In this document: positions 34,214 through 42,829 of the stretch, in pieces
Layout of the letters: the number at the start of each line of letters is the position of its first letter
How positions within the stretch are numbered: the first letter of the stretch is position 1
NCBI GenBank assembly: GCA_965200685.1
Contig: OZ241379.1
Coordinates: forward strand, 620,001 to 684,000
Origin: Bin5 sp965200685
Lineage (GTDB): Bacteria; Chloroflexota; Anaerolineae; Caldilineales; Caldilineaceae
DNA length: 64,000 nt
Direction of reading: 5' to 3'
Notes under the pieces: generated by a model
Told to the model about the DNA's origin: nothing
What the model saw: only the letters and a program-made list of their open reading frames with translations
Database searches by the model: none
Position numbers and translations under genes: made by a program

Positions 34214-36841
34214 TCAACTCGTCTCGGCGAGCTGGTGTAGTTCATATAGTCGATTCAGCGCATCAAGAGGCGTTAAGGCATTTACATCAAGGGCGCGTAA
34301 GGATTCAACGGCCGGATGTGTATCGACAAAAAGCCCAACCTGCATGGCAGTTTTCCGCCGTTTGCCTGCTGCCTGCTCCAGCAGGGTTGACGGGCCGGCC
34401 GCGCCAGATGCCTCCAGCTCCTGTAGAATCTCCTCTGCTCGTTCTACAACCGGCTTGGGCAGCCCGGCCATCTGCCCCACATGTACACCATAGGAGCGGT
34501 CAGCTCTGCCCGGCAAAATCCGGCGCAGAAATACGACCTCATCACCGCTGTCATCAACAGCTACATGATAGTTGATGACCTGCGGCAGTCGTTCAGCCAG
34601 CTCCGTCAGTTCATGGTAGTGGGTAGCGAAGAGAGTTTTGGACTGCAACGTCGGGTGGTTGTGAATGTACTCCACCACTGCCCAAGCAATGGCAAGGCCA
34701 TCGTATGTACTCGTGCCCCGACCGATTTCATCAAGAATCAGCAGACTGCGGCCCGTGGCATGGTTGAGAATATTGGCCGTTTCGATCATCTCCACCATGA
34801 ATGTTGACTGGCCCCGATGGATCTCATCACTGGCCCCGATGCGGGTAAAGATACGGTCCACCACGCCGATGCGGGCCTCATCGGCCGGCACAAAAGAACC
34901 GATCTGCGCCAGGAGTGTAATCAGGGCTGTCTGCCGTAGATAGGTGGACTTACCGGACATATTCGGTCCTGTCAAGATGTGGATGGTTTCTGTGGGAGAG
35001 AGTTGCGTGTCATTGGGCACAAATCGCTCGTCATTGCTGAGCTCCACCACAGGATGTCTGCCACTAATGATGGCAATGGTCGGGCCATCTTCGATCTGCG
35101 GGCGGCAATAGCGTCGTTTTAACGCCACCTCTGCCAGGGATGTGTAGACATCCAACAGAGCCAGCCCTGCGGCCAGGCCGCGGATATCATCGGCATTGGC
35201 TGTGAGTTCCCCACAGACATCGCGGAAGAGACGCTGCTCCAACTCCAAGCGTCGTTCATCCGCGTTGAGGATCACTGACTCGTAATCCTTCAGTTTCGGC
35301 GTTATGTAGCGTTCCGCATTCGTCAACGTCTGCTTGCGGATGTACTCCTGCGGCACTTTGTTGATGTGTGTGTGGGTGACTTCAATGTAATAGCCAAAAA
35401 CTTTATTGTGCCCTACTTTCAGGCTTTTGATATCCAAGCGCGCCCGCTCGGCGCGTTCTAGGTCGGCCACCCACTTCTTGGCATGGTGGCTGTTGTGGAC
35501 GATATCGTCCAGTTCTGCGTTGTAGCCCGGCCGGATAACGCCCGGATTCGCCAGAGTGGCCGGTGCCTCATCGTCAATCGCCCGTTCCAACAGGGCCAAG
35601 GGCGACGCACAAGCAGGCAGTCTGTCCAACAGACCCGTGAGAAAGCCTTCTGCGGCCGGCCGGCGCGCAGACGCCAGCACATGCCGTATACCAGGCATCC
35701 GGCGCAAGACCTCACGGATGCCCAACAGATCCCGGGGCAGCCCTTTGCCTTGGGTGACCCGGTTGACCCAACGCTCTAGATCCCCTACCTCCTGCAAAGA
35801 TTCCCGCACCTGTAGGCGTATCTCGGTCTCGTCTACCAATGTCTGCACCGCGTCCAGCCGTTCATCGATCTGGGCCACATCCAGCAGAGGACGGCCCAGC
35901 CAGTGACGTAGCAGCCGCCTGCCCATGGCCGTGAGGGTCTCATCCAGTACGTCCAGCAGGCTGCCTTTGACAGCCCCACCTCGGATAGTTTCCATCAGTT
36001 CAAGATTGCGCCGGGTGAACTCATCCAACACCATAAATTCGCTGATACCGTAGCTGTGCAGGTGGCTGAGTTGGGACAGAGCACTGGGCTGCACCTCCTG
36101 TAAATAAGCCAGAATCGCGGCAGCCGCGCGCACAGCCTGGGGCTTGTCTTGCAGGCCGAAACCATCCAAACTGCGGGCGCGTAGATGCCCCTGGAGACTG
36201 TTCCGAGCCGTGTCCAGCTCCACTTGCCAAGGCTCCACCGACGAAACAACGACCTGGAGACTGTGGATAAACGGGTAGAGGCTGCTCTCCTCCACAGTCC
36301 AATCAGCCGTGATCAGTTCGCTAGGTTGCAAGCGGCTGAGTTCTTCGCTCAAACGGAGCTCCGTGTCCATAGGGTCATTGCTGTTGATCTGCGTGGCTGC
36401 GAATTCGCCGGTCGTGATATCACAGTAGGCGATCCCCGCTTCGTTGCCCCGGGCATTCAACAGAATGGCCACCAAATAGTTATTGCGAGCTTCGTCCAAC
36501 ATCGCTGGCTCAACGATGGTCCCTTTGGTGATAACCTGCTGGATATCCCGTTCCACCAGCCCTTTGCCCGGCTCGCTGACCTGCTCGGCCACCGCGACTT
36601 TGTAGCCAGCTTCCACTAGACGGGCCAGGTACCCGTCCACACTGTGATAGGGAACGCCGGCCAATGGCACCCGTTGATTATTGCCCACGGGCCGGCTGGT
36701 CAATGCCACATCGCAGACATCGGCCAAGATTTTGGCATCCTCGTCAAAGGTCTCGTAGAAATCACCGAGACGAAAGAATAAGATACAGTTCGGATGCTGG
36801 CTCTTGAGTTGTAGATACTGACGGCGCATGGGTGTCGTCAT
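34214..36841 (-). CDS. mutS: DNA mismatch repair protein MutS
   Basis: 875 residues with all domains. The mismatch-binding N-terminus MRRQYLQLKSQHPNCILFFRLGDFYETF contains the Phe-x-Glu (FYE) motif. Connector, lever and clamp regions follow. The ATPase has TGPNMSGKSTYLRQ (Walker A), ILDEIGRGTSTYDG (Walker B) and TLFATHYHELTELA. It recognises mismatches and recruits MutL (26666). The restriction-modification pair sits 48 bases downstream on the same strand. Confidence 0.97.
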   Translation of the reverse strand: MTTPMRRQYLQLKSQHPNCILFFRLGDFYETFDEDAKILADVCDVALTSRPVGNNQRVPLAGVPYHSVDGYLARLVEAGYKVAVAEQVSEPGKGLVERDIQQVITKGTIVEPAMLDEARNNYLVAILLNARGNEAGIAYCDITTGEFAATQINSNDPMDTELRLSEELSRLQPSELITADWTVEESSLYPFIHSLQVVVSSVEPWQVELDTARNSLQGHLRARSLDGFGLQDKPQAVRAAAAILAYLQEVQPSALSQLSHLHSYGISEFMVLDEFTRRNLELMETIRGGAVKGSLLDVLDETLTAMGRRLLRHWLGRPLLDVAQIDERLDAVQTLVDETEIRLQVRESLQEVGDLERWVNRVTQGKGLPRDLLGIREVLRRMPGIRHVLASARRPAAEGFLTGLLDRLPACASPLALLERAIDDEAPATLANPGVIRPGYNAELDDIVHNSHHAKKWVADLERAERARLDIKSLKVGHNKVFGYYIEVTHTHINKVPQEYIRKQTLTNAERYITPKLKDYESVILNADERRLELEQRLFRDVCGELTANADDIRGLAAGLALLDVYTSLAEVALKRRYCRPQIEDGPTIAIISGRHPVVELSNDERFVPNDTQLSPTETIHILTGPNMSGKSTYLRQTALITLLAQIGSFVPADEARIGVVDRIFTRIGASDEIHRGQSTFMVEMIETANILNHATGRSLLILDEIGRGTSTYDGLAIAWAVVEYIHNHPTLQSKTLFATHYHELTELAERLPQVINYHVAVDDSGDEVVFLRRILPGRADRSYGVHVGQMAGLPKPVVERAEEILQELEASGAAGPSTLLEQAAGKRRKTAMQVGLFVDTHPAVESLRALDVNALTPLDALNRLYELHQLAETS

Positions 36842-36916
36842 GGGTTCTTCTCTTTACGGCTAAATAACAGCAGTCGCACTGGCAAGCAGCTGTGTACAGG
36901 CAGCGAGCTTTGAGGG

Positions 36917-39010
36917 CTACTCTACGGCAGCACCATCCGTGGGCTTCCAAACGACCCGGCTGTTGGGATCACCGTAGAGGGTATAGGCGATCCAGGTGGG
37001 ATTGGCGTTCTGTATATTGCGGATGGAAAGGCGCGCGCAGAAGAACGACTCCCCCAGGGTTTTGCCGTCCCACAGACCTTCATAGAAGGTCTGCGCGAAC
37101 TTTGAGGCCAGTTCGTCGTGTACCTCCCACAGAGTACCGACGAACGCTGTCACCCCCAGTTGATCCACCAACCGCTGGGCCCAGCCACCGAGTCCGGTCA
37201 AGTTGAAGCCAACCCGTGCGCCGTGGCAGGTGTTGAGGAAAAAGAGTGGCTTTTCGCGCCGCAGCCCTCCAGCCCGGCGTTTGTTTAGATCGCTGGGGAA
37301 CAGTGGCTCGTCTTGCAATGTGATGGGTGATTCATCTACGAATGCTTGGTTGAAGTTCCCATGGGTAGCGAAATGAAAGAGCTGCGCGCCCCCTTCCTGC
37401 GCGAGAGCCAAAAACTCAGCGCGCGTTGTAATCGGTGTGGCAACCTCAATCTCCCGGTCCCCTAGGCTGTCAAAATACTGAATCTCTTCCCAGACAAAAT
37501 CAAGATCTAGAATAGGGGCAATCAGCTGGGCGGCGCGAATGTCCAAACCCGACGGGAGCGCGACACCAGCCAGCCAGCGGCTCATCTGCCATGCACCAGC
37601 TAGGTGATCATCCTCCACATCCGCGCCATCCACTACATCATAGGGTTTGACCAGCTCCCAAGGGATCCACGGTTCATCGCTGACGATGAGCAGATTCTGC
37701 AGCTGGCCTGCCTCGCGCAATGCCTTCAGCTCCCAATAGACTTGACGCAAGGGTTCGGGGAAGAGCTGTTCATAGAGCTCAATGCCGATATCAGCGATCT
37801 CATCTTCCAACCGCTTGGCCTCAACGGTGTTCATCTCTTGGTTGGCCCTAGCCGCGAACATACTCAGTCGTTCGACCAAGCGTTCAAAAAAGGCGGAGGG
37901 TCTGGACAGATCATTGAAGACGACCGAGCCTAGGGCACGGTCATGCAAGCCGGGCAGCTTGTGTGAATGCAGATGAAAATGGAGTGTACGCCCGTCCGCG
38001 TCGCGAATGACCCGCAGTTCCACATCGGCCGGCCGGCCGGCTTCTCCCTGGGGGATGACAATTCCATCTAGCGCACGGACCACCGCGGCCGTACCTAAGG
38101 TAATAGACCTCGTATCGATATCCGTAGTCGTATCAGTCCGTTTGCTACGAGTTCGGATGTAGCGAAAGGCACTGACGGTCACTTCTAGGGTCAAGGATCC
38201 CACATTGCGGCCCCGGTGATAGAAGTCAACAGTCACCCAGCGGGGGCCGCTGCGGTCGTCGGCCAGTTGCAGCAGAAACACAGCCGGCTGGGAGTTCTGA
38301 GTCTGATGGACGGCAATCGTCCGACGCCAGGCCAGGCCGTCAAGCGAGCCGGGTCCATAGCCGCTGGCCTCCACAAAACCAGGGGCATGCACCACTACAT
38401 CCACAAGCTCCACATCCTCTTCAAAGGTGACATCGACCTCGCTCTCGGCCCGGGTCGTCAGCGGCCGGTCAAGGATTAGCTGCACCACGAATGGATGCTT
38501 CACATCCGTTCGTTTCGGAATCATGTGGGGCAAGTCTACATAGGTAAAGAACTGGACCGTCGCCTCATCAGGGGCTGTGCTCTGGCCCCTGGCCGCAGGC
38601 GGGGCCAGACCTTTGGCTGAACGAGACACATAGTTCGACGGGTCGTCCTGCATCATTCGCTGCAGGTCTAGCACCTGCAGGTAGCTAATGCCCTCTTCGG
38701 ACCAGTAATCTTGATTCGTTTTCCCGTTACGCATGGTTGCAAAGACAATGGGCAGCACCGGATCAATATCTGCCAGATCGTCTAAAAATCCAGCCAAAAT
38801 CGTGCTGCGAGCACGGGCACTGATACTACGCACGCTCACCTCCCCTGCGGCAACCCGACGCAAGCGGTCGACTTGGCTATGGGTGTACGGATCGAGTTGT
38901 GACCAACCCCCATAGAGTTGACGCAGGACCGTATCCACAGTCGGCAGCAGCCGACGATAGTCCCAATAGTAAGAAGACAGTTCGGCACGCATTCGTTCCA
39001 GTTCGTCCAT
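36917..39010 (-). CDS. CHAT-domain (caspase-like peptidase) protein
   Basis: About 697 residues starting MDELERMRAELSSYYW at 39010 (TGGGG upstream; a TTG at 39061 is also in frame). The C-terminal 200 residues are a CHAT domain with the catalytic pair: His in LFHFATHGNF (about residue 550) and Cys in FFLNTCHGAR (about 595), then GGWAQRLVDQLGVTAFVGTLWEV and AYTLYGDPNSRV. The N-terminal 400 residues are beta-rich (FTYVDLPHMIPKRTDVKHPF, EVDVTFEEDVELVDVVVH) and I cannot name them. CHAT proteases occur in bacterial programmed-death and defence systems, often activated by a partner. None is obvious here; the neighbours are mutS and, divergently, the cysteine cluster. Confidence 0.85.
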   Translation of the reverse strand: MDELERMRAELSSYYWDYRRLLPTVDTVLRQLYGGWSQLDPYTHSQVDRLRRVAAGEVSVRSISARARSTILAGFLDDLADIDPVLPIVFATMRNGKTNQDYWSEEGISYLQVLDLQRMMQDDPSNYVSRSAKGLAPPAARGQSTAPDEATVQFFTYVDLPHMIPKRTDVKHPFVVQLILDRPLTTRAESEVDVTFEEDVELVDVVVHAPGFVEASGYGPGSLDGLAWRRTIAVHQTQNSQPAVFLLQLADDRSGPRWVTVDFYHRGRNVGSLTLEVTVSAFRYIRTRSKRTDTTTDIDTRSITLGTAAVVRALDGIVIPQGEAGRPADVELRVIRDADGRTLHFHLHSHKLPGLHDRALGSVVFNDLSRPSAFFERLVERLSMFAARANQEMNTVEAKRLEDEIADIGIELYEQLFPEPLRQVYWELKALREAGQLQNLLIVSDEPWIPWELVKPYDVVDGADVEDDHLAGAWQMSRWLAGVALPSGLDIRAAQLIAPILDLDFVWEEIQYFDSLGDREIEVATPITTRAEFLALAQEGGAQLFHFATHGNFNQAFVDESPITLQDEPLFPSDLNKRRAGGLRREKPLFFLNTCHGARVGFNLTGLGGWAQRLVDQLGVTAFVGTLWEVHDELASKFAQTFYEGLWDGKTLGESFFCARLSIRNIQNANPTWIAYTLYGDPNSRVVWKPTDGAAVE

Positions 39011-39263
39011 CAAAGCCCCAGTGGAGAATAGAGAGCCATTACTCGCCACGAACCACTGCAAGTGTTCCCTTGAAAAATTCTATCATGATAATAGAGATTT
39101 TTCAATTGTAAGGTCAGCTTTCCAATTTTATGCCCGTAGAGACACACCCTTGGTATCTCTGAATAGATTCGCTACTCTTTTTGTGGTCGTAATTTTGCGA
39201 TTTCTATGGTATGATAGAGAACTGCTATCGTTCAGAATGAATCCCATTATGGAGATAGGTGAA

Positions 39264-39893
39264 ATGACAATGGCGATGACAAGCGTTCAACTGCCGCGTA
39301 CGATTTATCATGAGATCATCGCCCACGCCAGAGAAGGCAAACCAGAGGAGATCTGTGGCATCCTGCGGGGCCGCGCTGGACGGGCATTCCAACTCTACCG
39401 GGCCCGCAATGTGGCGGAGGACCGGATCGACAACTACGATGTAGACTCGCAGACGCTCCTGAAGCAGTTTGAATTCGAGGAGGCCGGCGACGAGATGATC
39501 GGGATCTATCACTCCCATCCTACATCGGTTGCCTACCCCTCAGCTACTGATGCTTGGAACGCGCACTACCCGGAGACATACTATCTGATCTGCTCCCTGC
39601 AGTTCGACCATACGCCTCTGGTGCGCGCCTTTCGCATGCTCCCAGCATGGCCGGATACAGACATCAAGACAATACGGCATTCTCTACCCTTTCGTGAAGT
39701 GCGGCCCCAGCTGTTCGCTTACTACCAGGCCGTAGGTGAGCCTGTTCCCCAAGCCATCGCTACACTGTTCGCCGTGCTGCAGCCGCCCCTATACCTTGTA
39801 TTCAACACAGACGAATCTGGGGCTGTCGAGGACTTCCGCGCCGTCCGCGTGCAGGAATGCCCGCTAGAAATCCTGGAGCATGGACAGGCATAG
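39264..39893 (+). CDS. mec: JAMM/Mec-family metallopeptidase (CysO-cysteine peptidase-like)
   Basis: 209 residues. The JAMM zinc site is complete: Glu28/29 in EEICGILRG, His83-x-His85 in YHSHPTS, then Ser93 and Asp96 in YPSATDAW. The family in actinobacteria (Mec) releases cysteine from the CysO carrier; related enzymes (QbsD) trim C-terminal residues beyond GG of a sulfur carrier. The start at ATG 39264 follows GGAG; upstream ATGs at 39237 and 39249 are in frame and possible. The C-terminal 80 residues (PQLFAYYQAVGEPVPQAIATL) extend past the peptidase core. It precedes the CysO-like gene, with a regulated leader between them. Confidence 0.85.
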   Translation: MTMAMTSVQLPRTIYHEIIAHAREGKPEEICGILRGRAGRAFQLYRARNVAEDRIDNYDVDSQTLLKQFEFEEAGDEMIGIYHSHPTSVAYPSATDAWNAHYPETYYLICSLQFDHTPLVRAFRMLPAWPDTDIKTIRHSLPFREVRPQLFAYYQAVGEPVPQAIATLFAVLQPPLYLVFNTDESGAVEDFRAVRVQECPLEILEHGQA

Positions 39894-39917
39894 GAGAAGA
39901 AGAGGCGATGATCCAGT

Positions 39918-39946
39918 TTGACATTTTCCGCGATAAGCGTTATCCT
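39918..39946 (+). promoter_or_regulatory. Promoter of the cysO-moeZ-cysM leader
   Basis: Perfect -35 TTGACA at 39918-39923, 17 bases, then TATCCT at 39941-39946. It is 25 bases after the mec stop. Transcription would begin near 39953 and run through a 305-base leader before the carrier gene. Confidence 0.6.
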
Positions 39947-39952
39947 ATCAGT

Positions 39953-40203
39953 TGAACAGAAGGAAGATACGGATTTCTTGCATTCGGCGTTCGCAGATTC
40001 TGAAAATCTCGGGGTTGCTCACGCCTCATCCAATGATTCAACGCCAGAACACGCCCTACCTGAAGACTTGCTCGTGTCAATAGCGGGTACAACCAGCAAG
40101 ATGCTGGCGGTATTCCGCTGTCTAAGATACGAGCGATGAGGAGGGCAAGGGTTGAAATTCAACGCTGGATTCATCGCATGATGGCTCCAGCGTTTTTTGT
40201 TTT
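39953..40203 (+). ncRNA. Structured leader RNA ending in a terminator (putative attenuator or riboswitch)
   Basis: Between the promoter at 39918 and the CysO-like gene there is no convincing coding frame, but there is strong fold potential. A 5' helix pairs GGCGTT (39986-39991) with AACGCC (40040-40045) and encloses a small AGATT/AATCT hairpin. A long stem-loop at 40068-40136 stacks three helices: TTGCTCGT/ACGAGCGA, AGCGG/CCGCT and CCAGCA/TGCTGG with an AGA triloop, separated by two asymmetric internal loops. A terminator follows at 40161. The block ATTCAACGC occurs both in the 5' helix and in the terminator's left arm, so GGCGTT could pair with either. I do not recognise it as a SAM, T-box or other known class. 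The boundaries are inferred. Confidence 0.55.
40161..40203 (+). terminator. Intrinsic terminator within the cysO leader
   Basis: AACGCTGGA (40161-40169) pairs perfectly with TCCAGCGTT (40186-40194), followed by a T-run (TTTTTTGTTTT). It ends 55 bases before the ATG of the carrier gene and downstream of the promoter at 39918, so it can act as an attenuator. Confidence 0.8.
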
Positions 40204-40257
40204 AGATGAACCGCAATAGAACGGAAGAGAGTCAACCAACATAAGGAGAGCCGAGGA

Positions 40258-40536
40258 ATGGCAACTGTGTTTGTGCCGACACCCCTACGCCGCTTCACCG
40301 CTGGCGTGTCGAAAGTAGAAGCCAGCGGGTCAACCGTTGGGGAGTTAATCGAGCAGTTGGAAAGTACCTACCCGGGCATCAGCGAAAAGCTGCTGGACGA
40401 CGATGGCAATGTGAAGCGCTTTATCAATGTATTCCGCAACGACGACGAGATTCGTACCCTGGATGGATTGGCTACGACCGTCGGCGACAGTGACAAGATT
40501 TCGATTGTGCCGGCAATGGCCGGAGGGAAGGCCTGA
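40258..40536 (+). CDS. cysO: CysO/ThiS-like ubiquitin-fold sulfur carrier with GG-KA tail
   Basis: 92 residues of the MoaD/ThiS beta-grasp family: VFVPTPLRRFTAG, then STVGELIEQLESTYPGISEKLLDDDG, and the C-terminal AMAGGKA. The GG is not terminal; two residues (KA) follow. Carriers such as QbsE have such an extension, which a JAMM enzyme removes before the Gly is activated, and the JAMM gene at 39264 is the natural candidate here. The start is ATG 40258 with AAGGAGAG upstream. It is 4 bases before the activating-enzyme gene. Role inferred: carries sulfide as a thiocarboxylate for cysteine synthesis. Confidence 0.85.
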   Translation: MATVFVPTPLRRFTAGVSKVEASGSTVGELIEQLESTYPGISEKLLDDDGNVKRFINVFRNDDEIRTLDGLATTVGDSDKISIVPAMAGGKA

Positions 40537-40540
40537 AATC

Positions 40541-41806
40541 ATGGTAAGATTAAATCGAGACCAGTTGTTGCAATTGGCGAAGAGTGAAATTCAGGAGATC
40601 ACCGCCGCGCAGGTGAGAGAACGGATCGATAACAGCGAAACCTTGACCCTCATCGACATCCGCGAGCGGGATGAGTGGGTGCAAGGGCATATTCCCGACG
40701 CTACATTTGTGCCCCGGGGCTTTCTGGAACTGCAGATTGAGGAGCACCAGCCCAATCGCGAGCAGCCGCTGGTAGTCTATTGTGCTGGCGGTGTGCGCTC
40801 TGCCCTTGCTGCCCGCAATCTGCAAGAGATGGGCTACAAGGATGTCCACTCGTTGATCGGCGGCTTTAATGGCTGGAAAAACGCCGGCCTGCCCTTCAAA
40901 GTGCCCACAGTCCTGAGCGAAGATCAGCGCATCCGCTACAGCCGCCATACAATTTTGAGCGAACTGGGCGAAGAGGGGCAGATCAAACTGCTGGACAGCA
41001 AAGTCCTGCTGATCGGTGCCGGGGGCCTCGGCAGCCCGGCCGCCATCTACTTAGCAGCCGCAGGTGTCGGACAGTTGGGCATCGTTGATTTCGACCATGT
41101 AGATACCTCCAATTTACAACGACAAGTACTGCATGGGTTCAATGATGTAGGCCGGCCAAAAGTCGAGTCGGCCCGGGACCGCATCGCTGAAATCAATCCA
41201 GATGTAGAGGTCGTGGGCTATCAAGAGCCGATCACCAGCTACAATGCCTTCCAAATTATGCAGGGCTACGACGTGGTCATTAACGGGTCGGACAACTTCC
41301 CCACTCGCTATCTGGTGAACGACGCCTGCCAGATGCTCAACATCCCACTTGTAGATGCCAGCATCTTTATGTTCGAAGGCCAAGTGACCGTCTATCAGCC
41401 TGTACACGAACACAGCAGCAAGGGCAGCCCCTGCTATCGCTGCCTCTACCCGGACCCTCCTCCACCGGGAGAGGTGCCAAGCTGCGCGGAAGCAGGTGTA
41501 TTAGGCGTCCTGCCCGGTATCGTTGGCTCAGTCCAAGCGATTGAAGCCATCAAACTGATCGCTGGCATCGGCGAGCCATTAATCGGACGTTTGCTGATGA
41601 TTGATACCCTGGACATGACCTTCCGCACTTTGAACGTGAACCGCAATCCCGAATGCCCGGTCTGTGGGGAGCACAGATCAGTGACGGAGCTGATCGACTA
41701 TGAGCAGTTCTGTGGTCTGCCCAGCGCAAACGCACAGCCAACAGATATCGTAACAGATCCAATCACGGCCAATGGGGCCAAGCAGCCTGACCTCATGCCG
41801 GCCTAA
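40541..41806 (+). CDS. moeZ: Rhodanese-ThiF/MoeB-type carrier-activating enzyme (MoeZ-like)
   Basis: 421 residues. The rhodanese domain comes first (about 20-120) with active Cys81 in VVYCAGGVRS. An adenylation domain follows: RYSRHTILSELGEEGQ, LIGAGGLGSPAAIYLAAAGVG, GSDNFPTRYLVNDAC, zinc Cys pairs in CYRCLYP and CPVCG, and the conserved CAEAGVLGVLPG. In MoeZ of actinobacteria the rhodanese is C-terminal; here the order is reversed. It would adenylate the carrier C-terminus and load sulfur on it. The ATG at 40541 lies just after the carrier stop, with GGAGGGAAGG upstream. Confidence 0.9.
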   Translation: MVRLNRDQLLQLAKSEIQEITAAQVRERIDNSETLTLIDIRERDEWVQGHIPDATFVPRGFLELQIEEHQPNREQPLVVYCAGGVRSALAARNLQEMGYKDVHSLIGGFNGWKNAGLPFKVPTVLSEDQRIRYSRHTILSELGEEGQIKLLDSKVLLIGAGGLGSPAAIYLAAAGVGQLGIVDFDHVDTSNLQRQVLHGFNDVGRPKVESARDRIAEINPDVEVVGYQEPITSYNAFQIMQGYDVVINGSDNFPTRYLVNDACQMLNIPLVDASIFMFEGQVTVYQPVHEHSSKGSPCYRCLYPDPPPPGEVPSCAEAGVLGVLPGIVGSVQAIEAIKLIAGIGEPLIGRLLMIDTLDMTFRTLNVNRNPECPVCGEHRSVTELIDYEQFCGLPSANAQPTDIVTDPITANGAKQPDLMPA

Positions 41807-41865
41807 ATATCTGTGAGCAGTACATGTGTCGTTACTGGCCACAGACCTACACCCAAGAGCCAGCC

Positions 41866-42822
41866 ATGATCCGAGAAACCTGTGCGGCAATCTCCCAACA
41901 ATCTAGGACGGACAAAGGCGCGATGTCCGTCCTAGCAGGTATTGGCAATACCCCCCTGCTGGATTTGACGAAATTTGCCCGACGCTTCAGGGTGCCGGAC
42001 AGGGTACAGGTCTATGCCAAAGCCGAGTGGACCAACCCCAGTGGCTCGGTGAAGGCCCGAGCCGCGCTGAAGATCGTGCAGGAGGCCGAGGCATCCGGCA
42101 AATTGGGCCAGGGCCAAATTCTCATTGACAGCAGCAGCGGCAATACTGCTATCGCCTATGCCTTTATCGGCGCGGTAAAGGGGTTCCCTGTACATCTAGT
42201 TATGCCACAAAATGTGAGCAGGGAACGCAAGGCTCTGGTCAAAGCCTACGCTGCAACCCTGATCGAATCGGATCCCCTGGAAGGCTCTGATGGGGCCATC
42301 CGTCTGGTCCGGGAGATCGTAGCTGCAGATCCCCAGCGTTACTTTTACGCGGATCAGTACAACAATGACGCCAATTGGCAGGCCCACTACCAAGGGACCG
42401 GTCCGGAAATCTGGCAACAGACCCACGCACGCATTACTCATTTCGTGGCCGGGCTGGGCACGACCGGTACATTTGTAGGCGCAGGTCGCTATCTGCGGGA
42501 GCAAAACCCGGCCGTGCAACTTGTGGCTGTGCAGCCAGAAGATGAACTGTCTGTGATCGAAGGGCTGAAACATCTGGAGACAGCCATCATGCCAGGCATC
42601 TACGACCCTTGCCTCGTGGACCGTCACCTGTTCATCGGCTCTGAGGTCACCTGGGAATACACCCGCCTCTTGGCGAGCCAAGCTGGGCTGCTCGTCGGTT
42701 TCAGCAGCGGCGCAGCCGTGGCCGCCGCCATCCAAGTAGCAGCGGAACTCACATCCGGCGTTGTGGTCACCCTCCTACCCGATGACGGCAGCAAGTATGT
42801 AAGTTTGGGCATCTTTGACTGA
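41866..42822 (+). CDS. cysM: PLP-dependent cysteine synthase, CysM type
   Basis: 318 residues if started at 41866, 299 if started at ATG 41923. The PLP Lys is in NPSGSVKARAAL (Lys63 in the longer form); the phosphate and substrate loops are SSSGNTAIA and GLGTTGTFVGAGRYL; the Ser near the PLP ring is in GFSSGAAVAAA. It is a beta-family synthase joining sulfur to an activated serine. Linkage to the JAMM, carrier and activating enzyme points to CysM of the CysO route (O-phosphoserine plus thiocarboxylate) rather than a sulfide-using CysK. ATG 41923 has AAAGG upstream and lies in a perfect hairpin; 41866 has only a weak site. I list the longer form but favour 41923 for initiation. Confidence 0.88.
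   Translation: MIRETCAAISQQSRTDKGAMSVLAGIGNTPLLDLTKFARRFRVPDRVQVYAKAEWTNPSGSVKARAALKIVQEAEASGKLGQGQILIDSSSGNTAIAYAFIGAVKGFPVHLVMPQNVSRERKALVKAYAATLIESDPLEGSDGAIRLVREIVAADPQRYFYADQYNNDANWQAHYQGTGPEIWQQTHARITHFVAGLGTTGTFVGAGRYLREQNPAVQLVAVQPEDELSVIEGLKHLETAIMPGIYDPCLVDRHLFIGSEVTWEYTRLLASQAGLLVGFSSGAAVAAAIQVAAELTSGVVVTLLPDDGSKYVSLGIFD
41903..41935 (+). promoter_or_regulatory. Perfect 12-bp hairpin around the cysM start
   Basis: CTAGGACGGACA (41903-41914) is the exact reverse complement of TGTCCGTCCTAG (41924-41935). The 9-base loop AAGGCGCGA holds most of the AAAGG ribosome site, and the ATG (41923-41925) straddles loop and stem. Folded RNA would restrict this start. Confidence 0.7.
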
Positions 42823-42829
42823 TCGTCTC

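Noticed and set aside
39918..40139. 73-codon frame in the cysO leader
   Set aside because: It would start at the TTG of the -35 box, has no ribosome site and no recognisable product, and overlaps strong RNA structure.
39953..40203. T-box or SAM riboswitch
   Set aside because: No TGGNACC-type antiterminator bulge and no SAM-I core were found, so I leave the leader unclassified.
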